Positions 7,717-16,254 of a stretch of DNA of 64,000 bases are shown one piece after another. Every line of letters begins with the position of its first letter. Position 1 is the first letter of the stretch. The notes under the pieces are model-generated. The model worked only from the letters and a program-made list of their open reading frames with translations. It had not been told where the DNA came from and searched no databases. The stretch comes from Dyella sp. 2HG41-7 (lineage in GTDB: Bacteria; Pseudomonadota; Gammaproteobacteria; Xanthomonadales; Rhodanobacteraceae). The stretch is from positions 2,852,001 to 2,916,000 of the forward strand of contig NZ_JAJEJV010000004.1 of assembly GCF_021390675.1 (NCBI RefSeq), read 5' to 3'. The position numbers were made by a program, and so were the translations under genes.

Positions 7717-9234
7717 TCAGTTTTTCGCGTTTTCCACGGCAAGCAAGTCGGCAATTTGCTCGGCCAGCAACCAATGTTGCGACTGTCCTTCGTTGGACGT
7801 TAAAGCTACCGCCGCGCCGGTTTCCCAAACCATTTCCAGATTTGCGGTCGTGCCCGCGATGCCGCCCTGGTGACCGCGAATATGTCGGCCGTGCGAGAGC
7901 CTTTCGTCGAATCCGGCTCCCACAGCGCCGGGGCCGAAGGGTATTTCGTCGTCGAACATCTTCGCCAACGTCGCCGACTTGAGCAGCTTGCCTTCGTGCA
8001 ACGCGGCGGCGAATCGCAACAAATCCGCATTAGTCGAATAGCCGCCACCCGCCGGTCCGCTCTTGTACCCAATCTTCAGCCAATCCGCCTTCCACGTCTG
8101 GGAAAACACCGTATCGCGGTAATAGCCGACGGCAAGCCCGGGAACAATTTCATCAACGCTGTCGAATCCGCTGGACACCATATGCGCGGGCTCAAAGACG
8201 TGACGTTGGATATAGTCGAAGTAACTTTCGCCAGATACGTTTTCGATAATGCGGCCAAGCAACATGTAACCCGCATTGCTGTAATTCAATTGCTTACCCG
8301 GCTCGCTCAATACCGGCTGTCGGGCGATAAACCCCACATAATCCGCCGGGTTGACGTAGCGTTCGGAGTGCTCGAAAAACTCCGGCACCAGAAAATCGCC
8401 CAAGCCTGACGTGTGGTGCAGCAGTTGCCATACCGTGATTTTCTTCGCGATCGCCTGATCGGGATAGTCCGGAACGAGCTTCGCCAACGTGTCGTTCCAC
8501 GATAGTTTTCCGGCCTCGACCAATTGCGCAATGGCGACCGCGGTGAACATCTTGTCGATCGAGCCAATGTGGAATTTCGTCTGGTGATCGACCGGTACAT
8601 TGAAGGTACGCTCCGCCAAGCCACGGCATTCATCGAACACGATCTGGCCGCCATCGGAAACCGTCACGCAGCCGGAGAAATCGGATTCGCTGACGAGTTT
8701 GTCCAGTACCGCATGTATCTGCTTCCCCATCTGCGCATGCGAAACGGGGCCTTTCGGCCACTGGTCGTATAACGGATTGTCCATCGGAACCAGCATCGCC
8801 TGCGCAAGTCGGTCTGGATGAGCGGTGTCGGCGGCCAACCAGAACAGAGCCGCTTGCTCATTGCGATGTGCTTTCACGGCGACTTCGAGCATTCCAGGTT
8901 GATGCGGATCGCTGCGCACGTCGAACACCTCCAGGCCGCCGCTGTTACGCGCCGCCGAAGCCAATTCCGCCGCAAACGCGGCCTTATCGTCCGCCGCGAC
9001 AGACGCCGACATAATGGTTTGCGCCCACGCCTGGATATGTTCGGGCGTGTCGGCGTTGATATGACGAATCAGGTCGCCAGCGAGTTGGCCCACGGGTGTA
9101 TCGGGCAACTGTGGGTGTAGCGGTGTCGCGGCCATGCACGGCGCAGCAATACAAAACAGCCAGACGGGTGCCCACAAGGGCGCAAATAAGCGGGTGCGGG
9201 ACTTAGCTCGAACGACAACGTTGCGATCGATCAT
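7717..9234 (-). CDS. Secreted serine beta-lactamase-like hydrolase
   Basis: A 505-residue protein with an N-terminal signal peptide (hydrophobic residues 17-35, likely cut after PCMAA). Residues about 40-165 form a separate N-terminal domain that reads like the extension found in Xanthomonadales class C-like hydrolases. The beta-lactamase (PF00144-type) domain has SIDK at 225-228, the YSN motif at 318-320 and HQGG near 455 in place of the KTG box. The likely activity is as a periplasmic D-aminopeptidase, esterase or penicillin-binding hydrolase; true beta-lactamase activity is doubtful. Confidence 0.85.
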   Translation of the reverse strand: MIDRNVVVRAKSRTRLFAPLWAPVWLFCIAAPCMAATPLHPQLPDTPVGQLAGDLIRHINADTPEHIQAWAQTIMSASVAADDKAAFAAELASAARNSGGLEVFDVRSDPHQPGMLEVAVKAHRNEQAALFWLAADTAHPDRLAQAMLVPMDNPLYDQWPKGPVSHAQMGKQIHAVLDKLVSESDFSGCVTVSDGGQIVFDECRGLAERTFNVPVDHQTKFHIGSIDKMFTAVAIAQLVEAGKLSWNDTLAKLVPDYPDQAIAKKITVWQLLHHTSGLGDFLVPEFFEHSERYVNPADYVGFIARQPVLSEPGKQLNYSNAGYMLLGRIIENVSGESYFDYIQRHVFEPAHMVSSGFDSVDEIVPGLAVGYYRDTVFSQTWKADWLKIGYKSGPAGGGYSTNADLLRFAAALHEGKLLKSATLAKMFDDEIPFGPGAVGAGFDERLSHGRHIRGHQGGIAGTTANLEMVWETGAAVALTSNEGQSQHWLLAEQIADLLAVENAKN

Positions 9235-9374
9235 GAAGGGCTCACTCGGTCAGCCGCCGACATGGCGGTATCGAGCCCTTAGATACGGCAACTCACTGAT
9301 CGGATGCAGTACGCAGGTTGGTGCTGCCGCATTATGTCCGCGTCACGCCCTAGCGGACGCTCCGCATCGACATG

Positions 9375-11702
9375 TTACTCGGCTTTGAAGCCCCCACGCA
9401 TTTCCACCGTAAAGCTCTGTTCGGACCCGGCAAGACTCTGCGGTGATATCCAGCGTTCAAAGTCAACCGGCGACAAGGGTGGTGAAATGAAATGACCTTG
9501 GTATAAGTCGCAACCTTGCAGGCGCAGAAAGTCTTTCTGAGCTTGCGTTTCTATGCCTTCGGCAACAACGATGAGTTTCAAGGTCTTGCCGATATTGATA
9601 ATGGTTTGCGCAAGAGATTCGGAATTGGCGTTGTCGCCGATGCCCTGGATAAATCGTTTGTCGATCTTGAGTTCCTTGATGGGGAACCGATGCAGGTAAT
9701 TGAGCGACGAATATCCGGTGCCGAAGTCGTCGATAGCGAGCGCAACGCCCATGGCGTGGATCTGATCGATGGATGTGCGGATATCTTCGACAGCCTCGTC
9801 GAACATAACGCGTTCGGTCATCTCCAGAATCAAGTCTTTCGGAGCGAGACCGTGAGCGTCCAGCGTATGGGCGATCAAGCTGGGATAACCCGAACGCTTA
9901 AGGTCCGTGGCGCAGACATTCACCGAAATGCTAGGTACCGACAAACCCATGGCCCTCCATGCTGCGAGTTGTCGGCAAGCCTCATCGAGCACCCAGGCAT
10001 CCAGTTCCGCAATCAGCCCGCTTTCTTCTGCAATGGGAATGAAACAATCCGGCGCAACGTAGCCCATCTTGTCGTTGTGCCAGCGTACTAACGCCTCCGC
10101 ACCATACAGATCGCCATTCGCGTCGACTCTGGGCTGATAGGCGACGCTGAGCGCTTTCGCTTTGAAGTCTTGCTGCAACGCGATTTCGAGATCAAGATGT
10201 TCTCTGGCTCGGCGCTCGTACTCGGGCGCGTAGAAATGGATGCGATTGCGCCCTGCGCTTTTCGCCTGATACATCGCCAAATCCGCATTGCGCAGAAGAA
10301 TATCGGTGTTCAGTCCGTCGTACGGATAGATCGCGATGCCGATGCTTGCGCTGATGGCGATGCTGGTGCCTCGCTTGGAGTCGAGGGCAACTGGTTGGCG
10401 CACGGTCTGTAGAATGCGTCCAGCGACATGCATCGCTTTGAGCACGTCGCAATTTTGCAGAATGGCAAGAAACTCATCGCCACCGATGCGGCTGATCGAA
10501 TCCCCGACGTGGATATATTCGCGCAGGCGTTCGGCGATTTCGCGCAGCACTTCGTCGCCGACCGCATGACCTTGCGTGTCGTTTACGCGCTTGAATCGGT
10601 CCAGGTCGATAAACAGCGTCGCAAAGTTCGAATCGTTCTGCTTTGCGTTTGCGAGGACACGGCTGGCCTCGCGCTGCAGCTGGATACGATTGGGAAGGCC
10701 CGTCAAGGAATCGAACCAAGCCAGATGTTGCAGCTGGCTTTCCATTTCAATTCTTCGACGTAACAAGCTGGCGAACATCAGCGACAACCAGATCGACAGC
10801 ACGGCGATCACGATAGTCACGGTGCCGATGGTGACGGCGCGCCGGTACCAGCCTGCATAGATGTCGTCGGTCGCGAAGCCGACCACAATAATCAGCGGAT
10901 ATTGACCAACCCTTTTAAAGCTGTACAGCCGCTGGAAATGGTCGAGCACCGCCACGCCCACATAGGTGCCCTGATCCGACTGAACGAGCGGCGCAAGCGA
11001 GTTGCCGCGAGCGAGCGTGCTCCCGACGTCGGTGGGATGGAATGGCTGCCGCATCAATACAGTTCCGTCGGTGCGCAACAGTGTAATGGTGCCGTGCTGC
11101 CCCAGGATCGCGTCCTTGAACATGGCATGGAAGTAGTTGAGGCGAAGCGTACTGGCGACAATGCCGGCAAACTGTCCATCGTCTTGGTTCAGCCGCAGGC
11201 TCAATGCAATGGTCGGCTGATCGGTATCGCCTGCCTTGGGCAAGAAAGGCTTGCTCAGATACAGGCCAACATCCTTGTTCTGTTGGTGAACACGGAAATA
11301 ATCCCGATCGCTGACATTGACCTTCCGCGGCACGGCGGAGCGCGAGTCGAGAATCAAATTTCCTTCGGCGTCGGTCGCATACAGGGTGCCGAGTTCTTTC
11401 GCGTCGCTGATCGTGCCGAATTCGACGAGCTCCCGCACATTCAGTGGAAGATGCTGGAGCGCGGGCGTCTTGATGCTTGTCGCAACTTCACGCATCGCCA
11501 ACTGGAACACATCGAGATTGCGCTCGGTTTCCTTCTCAAGCGAATTGGCAAGATTTTGCGTGGCGACGCTTGCCTGCGACATGGCGTCCTGCCGCATTTG
11601 ATACAACGAAAAAGCCATCACGGCCGTGGTGGCGAGCGTGATGACAAAGCCGGAAACGATAAATAAAGCCGGCGTCTTCAGAAATGAGGTGGCGACTCGC
11701 AC
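9375..11702 (-). CDS. Membrane GGDEF-EAL protein (c-di-GMP turnover) with periplasmic Cache-like sensor
   Basis: A 775-residue protein. One helix lies near residues 12-34, a periplasmic sensor of about 240 residues resembling dCACHE follows, and a second helix lies near 285-310. The GGDEF domain has DSLTGLPNR and an intact GGDEF in RIGGDEFLA. The EAL domain has EALVRW, AIDDFGTGYSSLNYL and VVAEGIE, all catalytic motifs. The allosteric I-site position reads HVGD instead of RxxD, so product inhibition of the cyclase may be absent. GTG at 11702 is preceded by AAGG. The sensed ligand is unknown. Confidence 0.9.
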   Translation of the reverse strand: MRVATSFLKTPALFIVSGFVITLATTAVMAFSLYQMRQDAMSQASVATQNLANSLEKETERNLDVFQLAMREVATSIKTPALQHLPLNVRELVEFGTISDAKELGTLYATDAEGNLILDSRSAVPRKVNVSDRDYFRVHQQNKDVGLYLSKPFLPKAGDTDQPTIALSLRLNQDDGQFAGIVASTLRLNYFHAMFKDAILGQHGTITLLRTDGTVLMRQPFHPTDVGSTLARGNSLAPLVQSDQGTYVGVAVLDHFQRLYSFKRVGQYPLIIVVGFATDDIYAGWYRRAVTIGTVTIVIAVLSIWLSLMFASLLRRRIEMESQLQHLAWFDSLTGLPNRIQLQREASRVLANAKQNDSNFATLFIDLDRFKRVNDTQGHAVGDEVLREIAERLREYIHVGDSISRIGGDEFLAILQNCDVLKAMHVAGRILQTVRQPVALDSKRGTSIAISASIGIAIYPYDGLNTDILLRNADLAMYQAKSAGRNRIHFYAPEYERRAREHLDLEIALQQDFKAKALSVAYQPRVDANGDLYGAEALVRWHNDKMGYVAPDCFIPIAEESGLIAELDAWVLDEACRQLAAWRAMGLSVPSISVNVCATDLKRSGYPSLIAHTLDAHGLAPKDLILEMTERVMFDEAVEDIRTSIDQIHAMGVALAIDDFGTGYSSLNYLHRFPIKELKIDKRFIQGIGDNANSESLAQTIINIGKTLKLIVVAEGIETQAQKDFLRLQGCDLYQGHFISPPLSPVDFERWISPQSLAGSEQSFTVEMRGGFKAE

Positions 11703-12253
11703 TACGTATCATCCTTATCCTGATGACATGCAGCGCAAGCCGGAGCGTCGAGCCGGCAACCTTTCCGAGACCGCAGCCGACCAAGGCGCCACCCAGCCAA
11801 CGAAGACGCTGCGCAGCACGGCTGCCATAAAGGCGGCGCACCAAAGTCGCGCGAGCATTTTCACTAACTGTATGACCTGTGTCGTCATTCGCCCTGGCCC
11901 TGCTCCAAATCCTCAGGAACTTTATCGGTCACATAGGGCCGGAGTTTAGGTCGCCCTGGCGAGGCTGAGAAGCCATTTCAGACCGCACCGCCAGAGATAA
12001 TCGAGGTTAATTATCTTCCCCTGTAACAATAAGGACTGATCCGGCGTTGGCTAGGGCCTGTTCGCACTATTCGCGTCGAAAGTGATCAAACGTCGAGGAT
12101 GATGCCCTTTAGATGCGCGCGGGCTACCGTCGTGCTAGCGTGGTTGCCGAGCGTTCCTACCGGACGACTGTTTTCCGGCACGGTAGGGCTTGGAGGTTGC
12201 CCGCACGGATTGCCCATGGTTACGCCAGCTCTGACCGCAACGAGGGGGGCAGC
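11703..12253. other. Intergenic region, no gene seen
   Basis: About 550 bases separate the divergently transcribed GGDEF-EAL gene and a small cytoplasmic gene. No frame reads like a protein. The AT-richer segment around 11995-12040 may hold promoter elements. A c-di-GMP riboswitch was looked for and not recognised. Confidence 0.5.
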
Positions 12254-12643
12254 ATGGGACACGATAAGACTCGTTCGTACGTTTCAGTCGGCGATGTGGA
12301 CTGGAACGCCCCTGAGCTGAACGATCTGCTTAAGAAGGTCGACGGCTGGAATATCGACAACCGCAACAATCTGCCTCCACAGGAAGTGCAGATCCGCGTC
12401 ACCTGCGGGTGGAGCGCCAGCAATGCCAGCAAGCCGGCGCTGCTGCTTTGCGAAGCCGATGAAATCATGGTGCTGGCAACCCGCTTCCCCTTGCCGCATG
12501 GCGAGGAGGTGCAGGTGCAAAGCCTGATAGGTGAGAGCGTCCGAACGCGCTCCGGCGTGGTGATCGAAGAACGCGAAGGCCAGCGAGCGACGGATCGCGA
12601 GCAGAATCTCTGCCTAAACTGGTTACGCATCCGCTCCCGCTAA
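12254..12643 (+). CDS. Hypothetical protein, possibly PilZ-like
   Basis: A 129-residue soluble protein. The ATG at 12254 follows a strong GAGGGGGG purine tract, which decides the start. The middle segment (IMVLATRFPLPHGEEVQVQSLIGESVRTRSGVVIEE) looks like a small beta barrel of the PilZ type, but the RxxxR and D/NxSxxG c-di-GMP motifs are not clear. It sits next to a GGDEF-EAL gene, which makes a c-di-GMP link tempting but unproven. Confidence 0.55.
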   Translation: MGHDKTRSYVSVGDVDWNAPELNDLLKKVDGWNIDNRNNLPPQEVQIRVTCGWSASNASKPALLLCEADEIMVLATRFPLPHGEEVQVQSLIGESVRTRSGVVIEEREGQRATDREQNLCLNWLRIRSR

Positions 12644-12803
12644 CGGTCAAACGACGTAAAAAGTGATCGAAGGTTGAGCCACTGGGCTTCCAGCTCGTCG
12701 ATGCTCGTTTTTTTGCGCGCTTCGACCCATGAATTGGGCAGCCGTCGCGCTGAGATGGCTGCCCACGGTTGTTACCACGCAAAGGTGCGAAGTCACCTCA
12801 CCA

Positions 12804-13556
12804 TCAATGATGCTGCATCTCCGCAGGCGTGCCGTCGGACCACGTTGGCGCAGGAACCAAAAACACCAGAATCGCCGGCAGTCCTTTCATCTCGGTGTGT
12901 TGCTCTGGATAAAAGAACCAATAAGGGCTGGACATCACCGGCGAACCCTCTGCGCCGGAACCCCAATCTATGCCGTCTTTAACCAAGGTATCGAACATCA
13001 GATGCGGCATATTGTGGCCGCCTTGGTCGGTGAGATACGAAGATTTCGACATCATGTAATCCATCGCGCCGTTTTCGAGGTCTGGCAGTTTTTTGTTTTT
13101 GTATGCGGCTTGGAGCGCCGACACCATCTCCGCTTTCGAACGACCCGCCAACGTCATCTTGGCGCGCAGCATAAAGACGGGAATGAGCGAACGCGCCGCT
13201 TGCGGATTCAGACAATCGGCAGCCCTAATTTTCGGGTTCCAGAATTCGGGCCAATCGAACGGTCCCGACCAACTTCTGCCCACGATGCAAACAAATCCGT
13301 TCTTGCCTTCGACGGCGGTCTCGTAGCCCTTGCGTCCCAACACCAGAACGGTTGCATCACGAGAGATGGATTCCGGCGCTGCGCTGCGCGCCAGCGCTAT
13401 CTCTGCGTTTCGATCGGCCATAAGGTATTGATCGATCGGGGCTATTTTCGGATACGGATTTGTAGCTTCCTGCGCCATTAATTGATTTGCCAAACCGAAC
13501 CCAGCGATCAGTAAAAGGCACTTGAAAGCCATTGCGCAAAATTTGTCGTCACGCAT
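12804..13556 (-). CDS. Exported protein of unknown function
   Basis: A 250-residue protein with a signal peptide (residues about 8-28, probable cleavage after MAQ). The mature part has several Trp residues, two central Cys in FVCIVGRSWSGPF and RAADCLN, and a His/Tyr-rich C-terminal half (YWFFYPEQHTEM). It is conserved-looking but not assignable to a named family. It is probably periplasmic. Confidence 0.65.
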   Translation of the reverse strand: MRDDKFCAMAFKCLLLIAGFGLANQLMAQEATNPYPKIAPIDQYLMADRNAEIALARSAAPESISRDATVLVLGRKGYETAVEGKNGFVCIVGRSWSGPFDWPEFWNPKIRAADCLNPQAARSLIPVFMLRAKMTLAGRSKAEMVSALQAAYKNKKLPDLENGAMDYMMSKSSYLTDQGGHNMPHLMFDTLVKDGIDWGSGAEGSPVMSSPYWFFYPEQHTEMKGLPAILVFLVPAPTWSDGTPAEMQHH

Positions 13557-13615
13557 CTTTTTCTCCTAGGAATCGATCGTTTCCGTCTGCACACAAAAAC
13601 GTGATGCCGAATCGC

Positions 13616-13972
13616 TCAGCCCTTTTCGGGCGCCGGCACAAAGAAAATCTCTCGTAGCTCGACAGCGGCGCGGCAGGCTTTGGCGCCCTTGCGCGCCCAT
13701 GCCAGCGCCTCGTCGCGATCTGCGGTTTCCAATATCCATAAACCGCCTACTAGTTCCTTGGATTCCAAATACGGTCCATCGGTAACAAGCACATCACCGT
13801 CCGGTTGCGACCGCAGCGTTGTCGCGGCGGGGTCCAGGCCACCTGCAAACCTTCTTACGCCCGCCGCGATCATTTCCCGATTGAGCGCGTGGATGTCTTC
13901 CATCATCGCCTCGGTATCAACGCGTGGGTCGTCGTTGACGGACGGGTATAAGGCAATCAGGTATTGCGGCAT
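13616..13972 (-). CDS. YCII-related (DGPF) domain protein
   Basis: A 118-residue protein starting MPQYLIALYP. It carries the VTDGPYLESKELVGGLWILE stretch of the YCII/DGPF family and the conserved DEALAWA helix. These small ferredoxin-fold proteins often accompany ECF sigma factors, but none is present here. The ATG at 13972 was chosen because upstream codons are not conserved in character. A second member lies at 22650-23072. Confidence 0.82.
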   Translation of the reverse strand: MPQYLIALYPSVNDDPRVDTEAMMEDIHALNREMIAAGVRRFAGGLDPAATTLRSQPDGDVLVTDGPYLESKELVGGLWILETADRDEALAWARKGAKACRAAVELREIFFVPAPEKG

Positions 13973-14175
13973 GTTTCCCCCAAAGTGATATTCGATTGGG
14001 CCAGTTCCCCAGTCCTCACTATAAGGACGAACGACGAAACCGGAAATCGACACGTGGTCCGAATTAAATGGGTTGGGTTTATCTGGATACGCGCGACGCG
14101 TGGAAACGCGCGAACAAGCCGTCGTTGCCGTCTCGTCGGGCGAAGGTTGCCCGAATCACGGCTGATCGCTCTCCC

Positions 14176-15051
14176 TTAAGCCTGTGCCAGCCGTTCTTTC
14201 AAGAATTCGATAAAGCGTTGCGTTTTTGCAGGAACCAAGCGGGTTTCCGTGAGCGCATACACGGGAACCGGCTTGCCATGCCATTGCGGAAGTACGCGCA
14301 CGAGCCGTCCATCGGCTAATTCGTCCACCACCAACTCATCGGTAAGCAACGCCAAGCCCATGCCGAGGGTTGCAAGCCTGCGAATCAGGCCGACGTTATT
14401 GAGCGTAAAACGACTGCGGGTCGTCACCTGAATCGCTTCTTTTCCTTGATGCAAGATCCAAGGCCGGTCTCGGAGAATATTCATGCATTCGTGCTTTTCG
14501 AGTTCGGTGGGTTCCGATGGATTTCCCATGCGCTTGAGATATTGCGGCGACGCGTAAATATGCGGCACAAACGAAGCCAACGGGCGTGCAATAAAATGCG
14601 AATTCTCCGGCTCACCAATGCGAATCGCGACATCGAAGGGCTCGCTGACAAGGTCTACTTGACGCGGCGTCAGGTCGAAGTCGAAGGAAATGCCTGGATA
14701 CAACTGCGCAAATTCGGCAATTAACGGCGCGATGTAAATCGTCGCAAAATCGACCGGTAACGATGCACGCAGCACGCCACTGGGCTGTTCAAGCATTTCG
14801 CCCAATTCCTGATGCGCAAGCTTGGCTTCATCGACGATGCGTTTGCAGCGGTCGAAATAAACCTGCCCTGCTTCGGTCAATTCGACCTTGCGCGTCGTGC
14901 GATGAAGCAAGCGAAGCCCGATGGCTTTTTCCAACGCACTGATCCGCCGGGAAAGCGTTGAGTTGGGAACGCCGGTCACCTCGGATGCCCCGCGAAAACC
15001 CTTGGCTTTAACGACCTCGACGAATAAAGCCATGTCATTCAGGATTTCCAT
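14176..15051 (-). CDS. LysR-family transcriptional regulator
   Basis: A 291-residue LysR regulator. The N-terminal winged HTH (residues 5-64) reads ALFVEVVKAKGFRGASEVTGVPNSTLSRRISALEKAIGLRLLHRTTRKVELT. The substrate-binding domain follows (LRASLPVDFATIYIAPLIAEF). It is transcribed away from an Old Yellow Enzyme gene with a symmetric site between them, so it probably controls that gene in response to an electrophile or redox signal. Confidence 0.9.
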   Translation of the reverse strand: MEILNDMALFVEVVKAKGFRGASEVTGVPNSTLSRRISALEKAIGLRLLHRTTRKVELTEAGQVYFDRCKRIVDEAKLAHQELGEMLEQPSGVLRASLPVDFATIYIAPLIAEFAQLYPGISFDFDLTPRQVDLVSEPFDVAIRIGEPENSHFIARPLASFVPHIYASPQYLKRMGNPSEPTELEKHECMNILRDRPWILHQGKEAIQVTTRSRFTLNNVGLIRRLATLGMGLALLTDELVVDELADGRLVRVLPQWHGKPVPVYALTETRLVPAKTQRFIEFLKERLAQA

Positions 15052-15065
15052 TTAATTGCTCCACG

Positions 15066-15086
15066 AGTGGATCAATGTAATCCACT
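15066..15086. promoter_or_regulatory. Candidate LysR operator
   Basis: AGTGGAT (15066-15072) and ATCCACT (15080-15086) are perfect 7-bp arms around a 7-base centre, containing the T-N11-A core expected for LysR binding. The site starts 15 bases from the regulator's start codon and lies 67 bases upstream of the enzyme start proposed at 15154. Confidence 0.55.
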
Positions 15087-15153
15087 ATACCGCCTTTATC
15101 CCGATTATGAGTTGACCCATTATTTCCTCGACCCACTTTTCGAGGACTTCCCC

Positions 15154-16227
15154 GTGAATCAGCTCTTCCAGTCCGTCCGTCTTGGCGAATACACCCTGCA
15201 AAATCGCGTTGTCATGGCGCCCATGACGCGCAGCCGCGCGCAGCTCGATGGCACGCCTGGCCCGTTGGCCGCTGAATACTATGGGCAACGCGCCGATCTC
15301 GGTTTGATCGTGACCGAAGGCACGCAGCCGTCGGACGATGGCCAGGGTTATCTCACCACGCCGGGCATTTATACCGACGCGCATGTTGAAGGCTGGCGCA
15401 AGGTCACGACGGCAGTACACGCCAAAGGCGCACGTATTTTTATTCAGCTGATGCATGCCGGACGCGTGTCGCATCCGGACAACACGCCGCATCATCGTCA
15501 AGGCGTCGCGCCTTCCGCCGTAGCGCCGGGCACGCCGATGTTTACCGTGAAGGGCATGCAAGATATTCCTGCGCCGCGCGCGTTGAGCACGGAGGAAGTG
15601 CGTCAAACGATTCAAGATTTCCGCCATGCCGCGCGGCGCGCGATCGACGCCGGCGCCGATGGCGTGGAAATCCACGGCGCGAACTCCTACTTGATTCAAC
15701 AATTCTTCGCGCCGAACGCCAACCATCGCACCGACGAATACGGTGGATCGCTCGAGAACCGCGCACGCTTCGCCATCGAGGTCGTCAAGGCGATTGCCGA
15801 CGAAGTCGGCGCAGGGAAAACCGCGATCCGCTTATCGCCCGGCTCGACCATGAATGGCATCGATGAAGGCGCCGAAGGCCCGGATCTCTATCGTTACCTG
15901 ACGACGGAACTCGACAAGCTCGGCCTCGCGTACATTCACATCATGCATCTGGGTAACGAAACCTTGCTCGAAGATCTGCGCGAGATTTGGAAGCATTCGC
16001 TGATCTTGAGTCGCCCCGGTCGATTGCGCGAAGACATTGGCACGGACGTTACGTCGGGACTCGCGGATCTGGAAGCTTATGGACAAATGGTCCTCGCCAA
16101 TCCCGACTTTCTCGCCAGGCTAAAGACCAACGCACCGATGAACGCCGCGAATTCCGCAACATTTTTCGGTGGTGGCGCGGCAGGCTATACCGACTACCCT
16201 GTATTGAGCGAAGTCGCGGTTGCGTGA
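15154..16227 (+). CDS. Old Yellow Enzyme-type alkene reductase
   Basis: A 357-residue FMN-dependent TIM-barrel reductase of the NemA/OYE class. FMN and substrate motifs include MAPMTRSRA near residue 21, HGAN (H174, N177, which bind the substrate carbonyl) and TDEYGGSLENRARF. It should reduce activated C=C bonds or nitro compounds with NADPH. The GTG at 15154 (MNQLFQSVRLG) was chosen because family members start here; earlier in-frame codons run through the operator at 15066-15086. Control by the divergent LysR gene is likely. Confidence 0.88.
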   Translation: MNQLFQSVRLGEYTLQNRVVMAPMTRSRAQLDGTPGPLAAEYYGQRADLGLIVTEGTQPSDDGQGYLTTPGIYTDAHVEGWRKVTTAVHAKGARIFIQLMHAGRVSHPDNTPHHRQGVAPSAVAPGTPMFTVKGMQDIPAPRALSTEEVRQTIQDFRHAARRAIDAGADGVEIHGANSYLIQQFFAPNANHRTDEYGGSLENRARFAIEVVKAIADEVGAGKTAIRLSPGSTMNGIDEGAEGPDLYRYLTTELDKLGLAYIHIMHLGNETLLEDLREIWKHSLILSRPGRLREDIGTDVTSGLADLEAYGQMVLANPDFLARLKTNAPMNAANSATFFGGGAAGYTDYPVLSEVAVA

Positions 16228-16254
16228 CGAGAGCCGTGAGAACCTGGCGGATGG

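Noticed and set aside
11703-12253. Possible c-di-GMP riboswitch near the GGDEF-EAL gene
   Set aside because: No GEMM-type conserved loops or tetraloop-receptor pattern could be found.
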